Assembly: GCA_036346355.1 (NCBI GenBank)
Contig: CM070572.1
Coordinates: 4,781,001 to 4,845,000, forward strand
Source: Rhipidocladum racemiflorum
Taxonomy: Eukaryota; Streptophyta; Magnoliopsida; Poales; Poaceae
DNA length: 64,000 nucleotides
Reading direction: 5' to 3'
Shown here one piece after another: positions 36,174 through 47,996 of this stretch. Each line of letters opens with the position of its first letter. Within the stretch, counting starts at the first letter, position 1. Position numbers and translations under genes: made by a program. The notes beneath the pieces are model-generated. The model saw only the letters and a program-made list of their open reading frames with translations, did not search any database and had not been told where the DNA came from.

Positions 36174-39100
36174 TCATCCCGATTCCTCTAACACATCTTC
36201 CAAAGGAAGATGCCGGGAGTGACTTAGTGAATAATTCTGCAAGATTTTCACACGACTTAGTATGCAGTATTTCTCGTTCATCTTATGCAATTCATGAGCA
36301 TAAAAGAACTTGGGGTTGATATGCTTTGTGAGGTTACTCTTCACATATCCTATTTGCACTTGAGCAACACAAGCTGCATTATCTTCATAGATAATGGTAG
36401 GGGTTTGTTCCATGTTCAAACCACATGACTTCTGGATGTGGTGAACCATTCTTCGAAGCCATGCACATTCTCGAGAGGCTTCATACAAGGCAATTATTTC
36501 TGAGTGGTTTGTCGACATCGAGACAAGAGTCTGCTTTGATGACTTCCACGAAATTGTTGTTCCACCGCAAAGGAAAACATACCCGGTTTGTGACTTTTCA
36601 GTATGCGGGTCCGATAGGTACCCAGCATCGGCATAGCCAACCAAATTCAATTCATTGTTCCTTCTATAGAACAAACCGAGATCTTTGCTTCCTTAGAGGT
36701 AATGGAAGACGTCCTTAACCCCTTTCCAATGCCTTTTGGTGGGTTCTGCACTGTACCGTGCTAGCAAATTCACGGCGAACGCAATGTCCGGACTAGTGCT
36801 ATTCGCAAGGTACATGAGTGCCCCAATTGCACTCAAAAATGGGAATTCCGCTCCCGTGACTTCCTCCCCTCTTCTCTAGGCACATGCGGGTCTAGGTGCG
36901 CTTGGAATGACCTTCCGACTATTGGGGTCTTTGCGGGGTATGCCTTCTCAAAACCAAATCTCTCCAACACTTTCTGCGTGTAGGAAGATTGGTGTACCAA
37001 GATTCCGCCTTGGACATGTTCAAGCTGCAAGCCTAAACAGAACTTGGTTTTACCCAAGTCTTTCATTTCAAATTCAGACTTCAAGTATGTGCATGCTTCT
37101 TTAATTTCTTCATCCGTCTCAATGATGTTCAAGTCATCTACATAGACGGAGATTATACAAAATCCATTCGGAGATCGTTGTATAAACACACATGGACAAT
37201 CTTCATTGCTCGTAGCCTTTCTTGCAAAAAAGTCACTCAAGCGATTGTACCACATTCTTCCCGATCGCTTTCAAATTTCATACAGTGATTTCTCCAATTT
37301 CACATCAGATAGGTTTCTGTTTGCTCTGTCTTGGTTCGGGATAGGGATACCTTCCGGTACTTTCATGTATATCTCCGAATCCAAGTTTCCATACAAATAT
37401 GCTGTGACAACATCCATTGGCTTCATTCTCAACTTCAAGTTGACTACCATTGAGATCAAGTATCTAAAGGTAATTCCACCCATGACCGGAGAATAGGTTT
37501 CTTCATAATCAACCCTAGGACGTTGAGTGAAACCTTGAACAACAAGCCTTGCAATGGTTGTTGCTCTTTTCATAGATTCTCCTATTATTACAAAATTTAT
37601 GGCATTTCGTCATGGTGTGCTTCATGCACTTCTACTTGCTCTTGATTGCTATTTCCCATTCCAGGAGCAAGTTCCTTTAGTTTTTCTCCGCCAATGTGTG
37701 CGCACACATTATTTCTGGCGGTTTCTTCCAATTGAAGATTCAAATCTGGAATTGCCTTTTCCACAGGCTTCTTTCCAAAGGCCAGTCTCAACTGGCTCCC
37801 CTTCTTGCTTTGGGGCATTTTTGTGATTGGCTATGGTAAGTCCTCTTGCCCATTTTTCCCAGACGCCTCCGGTACTTTGGGTTTGAGAAGCCGATTTCTG
37901 TTCTTTTCTTTGAGGCCTCTGAACAGATGAGGGATACCTTCGCTTTCTTTGGTATTTCCACCCTCTCTGGTGCATTTCTTGTCGGGTATATGCGACTTAG
38001 CCATGCTCTTCATATCACAAAAATGATCAGCGGTTCATTTGCTAAATTCGCAAATCGATTGTCTTCTTGACTTCATGATTTGCTTCATTAGTGCGAGGGT
38101 CATGCACGGGATCCCAATGGAATGCCATATGATTTCCGGCATTTTCATCCAATGGTTCATTTCCTCCCCTAATGACGGAAAGCGATCCTCGTCAAAAAAA
38201 TGCAATCCGAATTTGGGTCAGCATGCAAATCTCGATCGTGGGTTCCAAATACACGATTATGGATGCATTCTCATAACCAACGATATCCCGGACTTGCGGA
38301 GAGGGCCCATTGCGTCATTTGTGGGGTGGTATAGGTACATATACCATTCATTCAAATATTCAGGATGACCCATTGCACTAGTTGCATAGTTGAATGGATG
38401 ATGTAGGCGCACGGTCTATAATTGATGAGTGCTGCTGCGTGCATGATCAAGGTGTCCCCAACAGTGTTGGGCAAGTTACAACTCTGCAAGAGTGGCTCGG
38501 GCCATGAGCTTAATCCTCTTTGTTAGTGCTTCACTAGTCCATTTTGGCGTATGGACGTGCGACAGAGTGCTCAACAGCTTATTCCAGCTTGTCGTGCAAT
38601 AATCATCAAATGCCTTGGAAGTAAATTCGCTGGCATTGTCCATTCGAATGGACTTCACGTGATGATCAGGAAAAGCATTCTTAATTCTGATGATCTGCGA
38701 GATCAACTTTGTGAATGTATGATTCCTTATTGACAGCAAACATGTATGCGACCATTTCGAGGAAGCATCAATGAGCACCATAAAGTACTGAAACGGCCCC
38801 GATAATGGCTGAATCGGGCCGCAAATATCCCCCTGAATGCGTTCCAGGAATGCAGGGATTTCATGTTGCACTTTCATAATAGAGGGCTTAGTTATTAATT
38901 TCCCGGTGGCACATGCATGGCACACAAAATCTTCGTGATTTGGGAAATTTTTTAACATTAATGCCATGACCTTGTGAGTTGTTAACTATATTTCTCATAA
39001 TTCTAAGACCAAGATGACATAAATATACAATGCCATAAAGAAAATAATCCAGAGCTTTTTAAAGAAGTATACAATGCGTGTGCATTGATTCTCGTGTAGT

Positions 39101-39460
39101 ACAGCCCAGATTCATACGAGGGATATTTTTCTAATACCATTTTTCATACTCCTCGTGCTTCATAATGCACAAATGCTCTTTGCCATTTTCTTCATTGGTT
39201 TCTACGTGAAAACCCATTGGCGCGGATATCTTTGAAACTTAAGAGAGTGCGAGTTGATTCAGGGTACAAGGAGGCTTCATCAATTACCAAAGTTGTACCC
39301 ATTGGCAATATAATTGTGGCTCTTCCCGAGCCTATTATATACGTATCGCTTCCTGCGATTTTCATAATCCTTCCAGCGTTCTACGTGATCGTCTGGAAGT
39401 ATTTCGACACTCTTAAGATGGTATTTGTTGTGCCACTATTAACAATACATATCACCTCCA
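36174..39460 (-). pseudogene. Decayed copia pol of element B
   Basis: Right to left. The protease is near 39440, where the catalytic DSG motif reads NSG (VNSGTTNT). The GAG-pre-integrase and integrase core is 38967-38476 (VLIDASSKWSH, RMDNASEF). The integrase C-terminal region, about 38450-38150, carries several short deletions relative to A. Reverse transcriptase is 37573-36833 and keeps an intact YVDD in SVYVDDLNI. RNase H is 36674-36174 (YADAGYLSDP, TIIYEDNAACVAQ). It is split over many frames, so no autonomous product is expected. The lost Asp in protease, with a good polymerase box, is the reverse of element A. Confidence 0.9.
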
Positions 39461-39599
39461 TTGGGCGCTACACAATTTCTAAATGACAAGAATATAATTC
39501 TATTCATACAGTGGCAAAGTAATTCAAATATTGCTTGAAAATATAGAATACTGGAATAAAGAATAAATTGAAATTCTATTCATAAGAAAAGAAAATGTA

Positions 39600-40004
39600 T
39601 GCTCTTCGAGAGCTTACAATTCTTTATTCAAAATTCATTAACAACCATCGCTCAGAGCCTCGCAAACTTCAAAGCGACCCCAATCTTCTTTGTGCTTGGA
39701 GCAAGATGGTGGATTTGAGTTTCTCGAACCGCTTCGGGGTGCAAATCCATAATTCAAGTGCACTCACCTCAGCCATGTATTCATTTTTCCGAGTGGCTGA
39801 AAAGGTGATGCTTGAGAAAAAGGGCAAAGTTTGATCCTTTTGCTCGGCAATAGTTTGCGTGTCCTTCGAGGACCCTAAGCCGGTGGCAGCTTGGAGCTTC
39901 TTGCTCGCAAGTATGATCTTCAAACCTGATGCCCATGTGAGATAGTTCTGACCTTTCGGGGTCAGTTCTTCAAACTCACATTTAATAATGTCAGGTATTT
40001 GCAT
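39600..40004 (-). pseudogene. Truncated copia gag of element B
   Basis: About 110 codons from the ATG at 40004, containing the gag signature GQNYLTWASGLKIILASKKL. The frame ends before any nucleocapsid zinc knuckle. An AT-rich spacer of about 150 nt, also present in element A, then leads to protease. The shared structure suggests the gag loss predates both insertions. Confidence 0.75.
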
Positions 40005-40199
40005 ATTCAAAAGATTCTTTTCATTAGATTACTTCGTGTAATCTAATAAAGAGTGGTTGCAAGATTCATAATTGTATAATTAAATTCTCATGAATTTCCA
40101 GTAAACTAAAAGAAAGCAATAATTTCAAGATTCATAAATACAAGATTCATAATTACGGGATTCATAAATGCAAGATTCATATATACACATATTCATAAA

Positions 40200-41327
40200 T
40201 ATTCATAAAAATTCATAAATACAGCTTCGTGCATGTATGTGATCGGCTTTGTGCATGCGATCAGATTTATGCGCGCGATCGACTTCATGTATGCCATCGG
40301 ATTCATGTGCATGATCGACTTCGTGCATGCGATCGGATTCATATGCATGATCGACTTCATGCGATCTGTTTCATGTGCGTGATCGGCTTCGTGCAGGCGA
40401 TCGGATTCATACGTGCGATCGGCTTTGTGTGCACGATCGGCTTCGTGCGATCGGCATAGCGCGGCTTCGTGCGTCTTGGGCCGATTCCATGCACGTCGGC
40501 CTTCTTGGCGCGACGGTGGCCGCTTCGTGCGGCATGCTTGAATTTCCAATGAATTATATTAAAGTAATTTTTCATCATTACTTGATAATAGAAAATAAAT
40601 TCCAACATAAATTAAATGCGGTGTAATGCTAATTACAACTTATGTAACTCTCGTTGGTTGGGAGCGAAAACAGGTAACGAATATCTCCGTCAATTCGACT
40701 CTTGGCCAGGTCAACCTGCCCCTAGGGCTCACATGAGGGAGGGAGCACTTCCCGTTTCCGGGTGCCAATTAAAGAACCAAGCCTCATGTGTGTTTTCCTA
40801 GACACCAATTGTTTCATGTCTGTTTATTCATTACCAAAATCAAATCCCAACCACTCAGGTTCTGTTGCCAATTAAACGTGCATGTAGTGATGGCTTCGTG
40901 CCCACGTACTGTTGCTTCGTGATAGGGCTTCGTGCCGATGTACTATAGCGATCTGTAGCTTCATGCTACGATCTGCGAAAGTTGTTGTGAACTTGTAGCT
41001 TCGTGCCACGATTAGATGCATTCATACTATGTACTAGAGAAACACCGCGAACTCGTAGCTTCGTGCCACGAAGATGCGCGTAAAGAATTGAACGAGCTAT
41101 TAGATTCAATCTTCTGTTTCTCACCTTTCCAATCTATTCTTCGGTAGGCTATCGCGTAGGATAGAGTCGCGTAGGACTTTTTCTTTCGGCAATCCGAGTG
41201 GATGCCGGCTTGATGGCGAGTTGATTGCAGATCGGATCGGGCGATCAATCGCCGGTAGTAGTCGTTCGTCGTTGTCGACGATCCTTCACTTCTTGTCTTT
41301 TTTCTCACCTTTCAATCTTTCTCCGGT
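40200..41327 (-). repeat. Repeat-rich untranslated leader of element B
   Basis: At least ten exact GCTTCRTGC motifs on the + strand (about 40223, 40386, 40440, 40463, 40521, 40892, 40927, 40958, 40998 and 41058). From 40240 to 40460 they lie in 18-bp and 14-bp GATCGRYTTCRTGC units like those of element A. Two copies near 40998 and 41058 extend to TAGCTTCGTGCCACGA, close to a palindrome. Confidence 0.85.
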
Positions 41328-41347
41328 AGAGCTTCGTGCTGATAACG
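41328..41347 (-). promoter_or_regulatory. Primer-binding site of element B, half-tRNA-Ile type
   Basis: Identical over 20 bases to the site of element A and again directly next to the LTR. Conservation in a decayed element argues that it is functional for the family. Confidence 0.7.
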
Positions 41348-41567
41348 TGTTAGACAACCTCGCTATCGAATAGTCCGGGGTTGCCTAATAGATCTAAACT
41401 GGAGAATAGAGAGAGAGGGAGAGAGACACAATATGAGGAGGAACTGCTCTGCTTTATTATTCTCATTGCTTGTCTGTACAAAGGGGTAGCCCCTGCCTCC
41501 TATATATAACGGTTCTGCTAGAGATAAGGAAGAGTCCATATAGGATACGTCAATCGGTTTCCTAACA
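41348..41567 (-). repeat. LTR of copia element B (5' LTR in element sense)
   Basis: 220 bp. It is 1.8 percent different from its partner; all four differences are C/T or A/G transitions. Confidence 0.95.
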
Positions 41568-41945
41568 GATTTGATAGATTTTGGGAATCATTCGGGTGCT
41601 CTCGCGCATCCCCCTCCGCCGACCACGGAGCGAGCTAGACGTTGACTGAAAATCATGGCCGGCTGCCAAACGCTGAATTTTTCTCCTCTCTATTGTTTTT
41701 CTTTTGTACGGCCAACCTACCTATTCTCAGTAATTAGTGGGAATCCCTGTCTCACATTTTTCAGTCAAACCCATTGCAATACATGAGTCAACATAAGAGC
41801 CGCAGCTATTGTAATTTGCAAACATTGTTGTGATCAGTGCCGTTCCTGCTATTTTGGAGGTCCTCGAGCATAGCAAAAATAAAGGGTTTTCATTCTAAGG
41901 TAAACATATGGTAATATTTTTTTATTTCAGTTACCATTAGACTTA

Positions 41946-42350
41946 GGCCATGTTTGGATGGGCTAAAACTAATTATTAACTGACTAATGGCTAGAGCTAA
42001 TTGTTAGTCAGCTAATAATTAGTCCATCTAAAATTAGCTTAGGGCTGTTTGGATACATGACTAATGGTTGGGCTAATTTCTTAGAAAAGTTATGTTTGCC
42101 CCTCGTAACGGACTGGGGAGTGGACGCACGGGTGAGGAAGTGAGGATAAGGCCAGCGTGAGGGTATTTCAGACTTTTTTTCAGCGTGTTACCTACTATTA
42201 GCCCAAATTAGCTCCCCTCCACCAACTAATGGACTAATTGTTAGCTGAGGGGTTGGCTAAAAATTAGCCCACCTATTAGTCTTCCTGTTTGGATAGACTA
42301 CGACTAATTTTTAGCTAGCTAACAATTAGTCCTGGGATCCAAACATGGCC
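41946..42350. mobile_element. Tourist-like (PIF/Harbinger) MITE
   Basis: 405 bp with terminal repeats GGCCATGTTTGGAT and ATCCAAACATGGCC and TTA duplications at 41943-41945 and 42351-42353. Internal CTAATTATTAG-like palindromes; non-coding. Confidence 0.92.
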
Positions 42351-42559
42351 TTAGTAGATCATATAAATACGAGGTACTCATTGACGACATTCTATTAGCA
42401 CATTAATATTATGAATAAATCTCAAAAACTATAACATGCTACTAAGTACAAAACGATTTAGGAAAAGATTACATTACAAAAACACACTAAGGGAGAGCCA
42501 TAAGTCATCATCTATCACCTGCCAAACAAGCAAGCGAGTTGTGAATACAATGATCATAT

Positions 42560-43020
42560 AAAGTAATTTCTTCTAACATTTCTAGATGCAAATGTCATTG
42601 ATAATAGTGTCAACATCAATATAGCCCAACATATCCTTCTCAATGCATAAAGTGGCAAGACCATTCAGCCTTTTCGGTGACATTGATGACCTTAAATAGT
42701 TTTAATTGTGAAAAGCTTCTTTCAGATGATACTAGTGCCATAGGAACAGTAAACAAGATTTGATAAACAATTGAAATATTTGGATAGCAATATATATCTC
42801 TAACAAACTCAAAATCTCAATAACAAACATTGGCACATCTGGCAAAGTCATTTTGCAGTATTCTTAATTTTTTTAAAAAGCTCATGTAACTCAAATCAAA
42901 TGAATCATTTTGAGAAAACATTATGTGCAAATTTAGTGCAGCACTGATATCATCTAATGATTTCATGTTTTTTTGAGCTAAGTAAAAATATACTTTTAAA
43001 CACTTTAAATTTCTCAAAAT
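42560..43020 (-). pseudogene. hAT-family C-terminal dimerisation domain, broken
   Basis: Minus-strand translation in three frames recovers, in order, LKKLRILQNDFARCAN, then YPNISIVYQILFTVPMALVSSERSFSQLKLFK, then MSPKRLNGLATLCIEKDMLGYI in separate frames. This is the hATC signature (SSERSFSKLK, then ERLNGLA.L.IE) found in hAT transposases and the related plant zinc-finger MYM-type proteins. Frameshifts separate each segment and the catalytic part is missing, so it is a relic. Source element or captured gene cannot be told apart. Confidence 0.75.
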
Positions 43021-43199
43021 ATTTCTTCATTCTCTGTATACTTTGGCAATCTACTATATTTAGTACAGAAGCTATATTCTATAAATATATAGGCTGGGAC
43101 CACTATCTTTTGTGGGCCCTAGGCGATTGCTCGTACTGCCCATGCCTAGGACCGGCCTTGGTTGCGATCATGTGCAAACCCAGGCTAGTTTATAAAACT

Positions 43200-44790
43200 T
43201 ATGTGTGATGTAGAGATTTCAGCATCATCATTCAACAATCCTCCTCCCTAATGTATACACATCATGTGAATAGGATACTCCTTAGCCCCATTCTTTTTCT
43301 TTCTTCTGAGAATTCCTTAAACTCTGTTCTAGAGCTGGAGCGATATATCTAGGCATGGGCGGATCTATAGTGTAATCACTGGTCAATGACTCTAGTGACC
43401 TTTGATAAGGGTTTCACTTTTTGTCAAAATTCGCGAAATTCAGTTGTGCCCCTTTGGTTCGGAAAAGGATTTCGTTCGGTTTACTACTCAAGTTCAAATT
43501 CAAATAATTTGAAACAATTTAACAAAAATTCTCAAAAATTAGTATTAATAGCATTATGACATCTGGTGTAAATATTTTTTGAAAAAATAAAGTTTGGAAT
43601 TTTACAACATCTTTTTTGCAATTTTTCCACAATTTTTCAACATGTCGTCAATTTTCGCCGAAAACCACCCGAAATTTGCCGCTTTTCAAGCGGTTTTTGA
43701 CCTTTTCGTTTGAATTTTGCTTGCGGTTTGACCAGATTTAATTTTTTTGACTTTAGAAACCGTTTGATTTTTTACAAATTCTGTTCGATTTTTTTACGAA
43801 TTTCGATACTGCCAACTTGTCGAAATCCGAGGTCGAAACGGTATTGCTAACCCTGCCTTCGATTGATCCATGGTGTGAAACTTGTTATATAGGAAAAATA
43901 AATAAATTTTTAGTGAATAGTGACCATAATGATTTTTTATTTCACTGGATCAACCTCTGTTGCATCTAGGTTGGGGACACACGAGGAAGGGAGATGATTG
44001 AACCAGAAGCTAGATGGACCCTTGCCTAATGCCTGGTAATGTAGAACATCTCTTCATGCTGATAATGGTATGGACCTCTAGGGGCACTACCAAACCTCCC
44101 CAACAGCATGTGCACAATTTATTCACTGCAAATTGGGACCCAACAACCAACTCTGCAGAAATAAACTCTTTTCTGCTGCCCTAGTTGCAAGAATAGGAGC
44201 AAAGAAAGGGTACCTGTAGAATCGATATATGCTAATATAGCAATCAGAGAGGGATGAATGATTGCACGAAAGCTAAAACCAATTTTTACTGATTCTCAAA
44301 ACACCCCTAAATGAAATATAAAATATTGCTTCGGTTTTCAATAAAAACAGATTGACATATATTCACTAAAACAGTAATTACCGAAGATCCAACCGTTGGA
44401 TTAACGTGAAATTTATATTGTAGAAATTAAATTTAATTCTAAAACTAACTCAATAAGAATCAGCTCAATCGGATCTACGGATCTAGAGTTATGATTTTTA
44501 CAAGCTGACTATATTAGATAACTACGGAAATTGATCAAACCCTAATTACGATATTAATCAAAATCTATGAGGAATTAACTAATCAAACTTTTTAGATCAA
44601 TCACTCGATACCTTAGGAAGCAAAATTATCACGGTGAAACAATGAATCAATCTAAAAACTAAAACAAGCATGCAAACAAAAAACAAAAAAACAAGATTAA
44701 CTGCATGGCAAAGTATTCAAGTAATTCACGAGTTTAACTATTGAATTAGGTACGTTGATCTATTTCCAACATGCATTCAATGAACAATAA
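43200..44790. other. Intergenic, no gene seen
   Basis: AT-rich. From 43430 to 43860 there are repeated AATTTTTC and CGAAATT phrases and runs of T. No open frame with a domain and no matching termini. Confidence 0.4.
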
Positions 44791-45483
44791 TTAGTTGTGT
44801 CAAGGACAAGTAATCAATCACAAGGACCATTGATCATTACTGACTGCACATGCCTCCTGATGATCATCAACCTTGATGGACAAATTATAACTATATTAAA
44901 CTCCGGAGGTTTCGAGCTCTCCGACCCCGTCCGCGTGTTGCGCTTCGTCGAAAGGCCCTCGAGGAAATCCCGAATTGCTCGTCCACGCCAGACGCCGCTT
45001 AGCTTTCGCTCCCGGCTGCGTCGGGCGTCCGTCGCTAGCTTTGGCTCCAGCCACGACGCTGGCCGCTCGATTCTTCTTTTCGCTTCCCGTTCTTTCCCCT
45101 CCTTGGGCTCACCATCCGGCGCCCGATGCTCTCCCTCCTTTTCCTCCTCTCGGCCCGCCACGCGCCGCCGCCGTCCTTCCGAAGTCCTCCACGCTCGTCT
45201 CCCCCGCCGTCTTCGTCTCTGCACCGTCCTTCCGTATTATCCGCCCTCACCTTCTTCATCTCCCCCCGCCCTCGAGAGTCTTTGTTTTATGCGTTCGGAT
45301 CCCGGCTTCATGAGACCCGCCCTCGAGACTCCTCTTCGCGCGGATGTATTGTTTGATGTATCCCTATATTGCCCCTTCCGATCCTTCTGGTGGACTCAGT
45401 GCCGCGCCTGGGACATCTCACCCGCCATGGGCCGTCGGCCGCGATGAAGCGACCACGGCCACGCCCAGTCGCGACGCTTTCGT

Positions 45484-46180
45484 GATCTTTGCTCTACCTC
45501 GGCCTTCACTTCCCCGAGGCATCGCCGACGCTGTCCCCTCCTGCTGACCCGAACACCGTTGTCGAGATGGCCCTTCTCGCCTTCCCTTGTGCAGATGTCA
45601 TTTGAATGGTTTTTCTCCGTCCTCGGTTTCTTCATGGGTGATGCAGGCAGATCTGCTGCTAGCAGCAGATAACAAATAAGATGAACTAGCAAATTTGGGG
45701 AGATTTTCCCTAATTTCTTATTTGTCCGAGTTGGGCTATACTGTTCTTTTGCTATTTTTTCTCTGTTCTCGGTTTCTTCATGGGTGATGCAAACAGATCT
45801 GCTGCTAGCTGCACATAACAAACAAGATGAACTAGCTAATTTGGTTAGATTTTTTCTGCTTTCTTATTTGCCTGATGTAGCTCTGAAAATTGATGTGTGC
45901 TTACAACTCAGCACCGACAGAGTACCTTCTTCCTCGCGCTATTGCTGGTGATGGCTGCCGCGTCATTCGCGGTCGTGCTGCTGCTCTACCTCGGCCTTGT
46001 CCTCCCCAAGACATCGCCGCCAGTCCCGTGCAGCCGATCGGGACACCGTTCTCGAGGTGCGCCTTCTCGCCTTCCCTTGTGTGTCCATGCATATGCTTCA
46101 CATTTAAATCACACTCAATATCTCAAAGGATATTTTGATGCATGCTTCACATTTAAATCGCACTCAATATCTCAAATGTC
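45484..46180. repeat. Mosaic of internal duplications in a GC-rich block
   Basis: Two diverged copies of a segment running from CTCTACCTCGGCCTT to CTTCTCGCCTTCCCTTGTG lie near 45490-45592 and 45984-46082. Between them, two copies of TCGGTTTCTTCATGGGTGATG followed by AGATCTGCTGCTAGC lie at about 45622-45725 and 45768-45870. A third pair, CTTCACATTTAAATC with ACTCAATATCTCAAA, lies at 46096-46178. Open frames here (such as 44797-45447 on +) have no domain I recognise. Confidence 0.65.
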
Positions 46181-46671
46181 GTTCTTCTTCCGTTATTGCA
46201 GGCTAGCTTCGGGGGCCACTCTCCCTCTGATCTGATCCTTCTCTTGGTTTTCCTGATAAGGATATATGATTATCTCTTCTTTTTATTTCCCATAGATCCT
46301 GTGAATATACTCATATGCTCATGTGACGGCTGTCCACTACAGAGCTACCTTTGTGGAAAACAAACATTTTCGTATTTTGTCATTGAGTATCTTGACTCAG
46401 CTTCATTTAGCAAGATTGTATAGGCACGTTATCTTTGCACAGGAATGCATGTGTACCTTGAAATAATAAAAAATGACAAAGATTTCTTCGATCAAGGCCT
46501 ACATAAGATGAAGCTCCAGATTTGTAAATAAATACATCCCAATAGATGAGCATCATATTTTGCACCTCTATGATTTTTCTATTATTAGCTATGTCATATA
46601 GAGATATAATGAACTAAATATCTCGTTTTATCCACCTTCTTCAATTAACTAAATATCTCGTTTGTGTCAGT

Positions 46672-46943
46672 TATCCAAGCCAGTTGAAGAGTGAAGAGGC
46701 ACACGAATTGGGTCTTGTTGATTCCTTAATTTCTCCTAATGATTTGGTGAATAACACTTATTATTGGACTTTGGGTGTCCGTCAATTTAAAAGTCTATGG
46801 ATCAAAAGCCTTTACAAGATTGACAAACTGGGACCCCTTAGTAAGGCTACAGAGATTCTCAAGTTTGCAAGAGCTCAAGCTCAAAAGCAAGCTGCCAATC
46901 CTCACCACCCACTTGTTTGTATTGAGGTCATTGAAGAAGGTAC
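46672..46943 (+). pseudogene. Single exon of a peroxisomal multifunctional beta-oxidation protein (MFP/AIM1 type)
   Basis: Translation LKSEEAHELGLVDSLISPNDLV, continuing to KIDKLGPLSKATEILKFARAQAQ and VCIEVIEEG, matches the region after the enoyl-CoA hydratase core of plant MFP2/AIM1. It is preceded by a plausible acceptor (AAGCCAG) and followed by a GTACAG donor-like step. No upstream or downstream MFP exons are found within several kilobases, so this is an isolated, probably captured or relocated, exon. The frame is intact over about 90 codons, so the event is either recent or the exon is incorporated in another transcript. Confidence 0.7.
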
Positions 46944-47735
46944 AGCTGTGGCTTCAAGCTGGGCTCTAGAAGATACTTCATGCTACTTACGTTCTTCCTT
47001 CTTCTTTTATTATTTTCCTGATGTAAAATTTTACAGAATTTTGGATCCACTTCCTTAATACAAACGCACGAAGCAACTGCTTTCCAGGACCTTCTTTTCT
47101 CTGATATATGTAAAAGCTTAGTTCGTATACTATTCTCTTGACGGGCAGCATCAAAGGTACGAGGGACTTTCTTCTTAATTGTTACAATGGAATCATACAA
47201 TGCCTTAATCATCTCTAAAATGCAACAGCCCCCGCAAGCATGGACTTACAATTGAGAACTCCATAACAAACTTCCACGATGCTTACATGTTATGTTGTAG
47301 ATGTTTACATGTTATGTTGTAGTCTGAATGCACACCTCAAAAAACTAGAAAACGAGAACTAAAATGGACAAAAAATATCATCTGTATTTTGAGTTCCATT
47401 ACATATGCAGTTGCTGTTTATTTTCGTGCTGCAATTACAAAACAACCACCATGATTTAGTTCATTTGGAGTGGCTACTGCAAATGGACATACTATTCCAA
47501 AGACGTATTATTCTTTGCTGTCGTAAATTGGTTCCTCACTTCCTTGAATGGTTGATTGTTAGACCTACTAAAGATGATACAATGTATTTCCCAAACTAGG
47601 ACTAAGATTACCTATATAATTTTAATGGAATATGTACTAATTCTCCAGACCCTTCCTTTACTGACAATTCCTCGCTGTTTAGTATGGGTCAGCATTTCTT
47701 ATAAGGTGAGATATAATGTTATCTTAACAGAACTA

Positions 47736-47994
47736 CTCCCTCCAGTTTGATAATAGATGTCGTTTTGGACATCGACACGGTCTTCAAAACACAACTTTGA
47801 CCGCTAATTTTTATTATAATATATTTATAAAACCCAATAAAATTATAATATTATGAAAATACTTCTCGACACAAGTCTACACGTATAATTTTCATATATC
47901 CAATTTAAATATTTAAAAATATATTGATAGTTAAAGTTATAGAAGTTTGACCATCACTATGTTCAAAACGACATCTATTATCAACTGGAGGGAG
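47736..47994. mobile_element. Stowaway-type MITE, copy 2 (inverted relative to copy 1)
   Basis: 259 bp, CTCCCTCCAGTTTGATAATAG to CAACTGGAGGGAG, with TA at 47734-47735 and 47995-47996. Closely similar to 3679-3938 read on the other strand. Confidence 0.92.
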
Positions 47995-47996
47995 TA

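Larger units (their letters stand above)
35647..41567 (-). mobile_element. Ty1/copia LTR retrotransposon B, defective, young LTRs
   Basis: A 5.9-kb element of the same family as A. It is flanked by GAGTT (35642-35646) and GATTT (41568-41572), a 5-bp duplication with one change. In element sense: 5' LTR, half-tRNA-Ile primer site, repeat-rich leader, truncated gag, protease, integrase, reverse transcriptase, RNase H, polypurine tract and 3' LTR. Coding regions are broken many times, yet the two LTRs differ at only four positions. Confidence 0.94.

Noticed and set aside
12049..41572. A single large composite transposon bounded by the two copia elements
   Set aside because: Each element has its own flanking duplication (ATTAG, and GAGTT/GATTT), so they are independent insertions.
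44797..45447. 216-codon open frame on the plus strand
   Set aside because: Arg/Ser/Pro-rich, no recognisable domain, in a block of duplicated GC-rich sequence; not supported as a gene.
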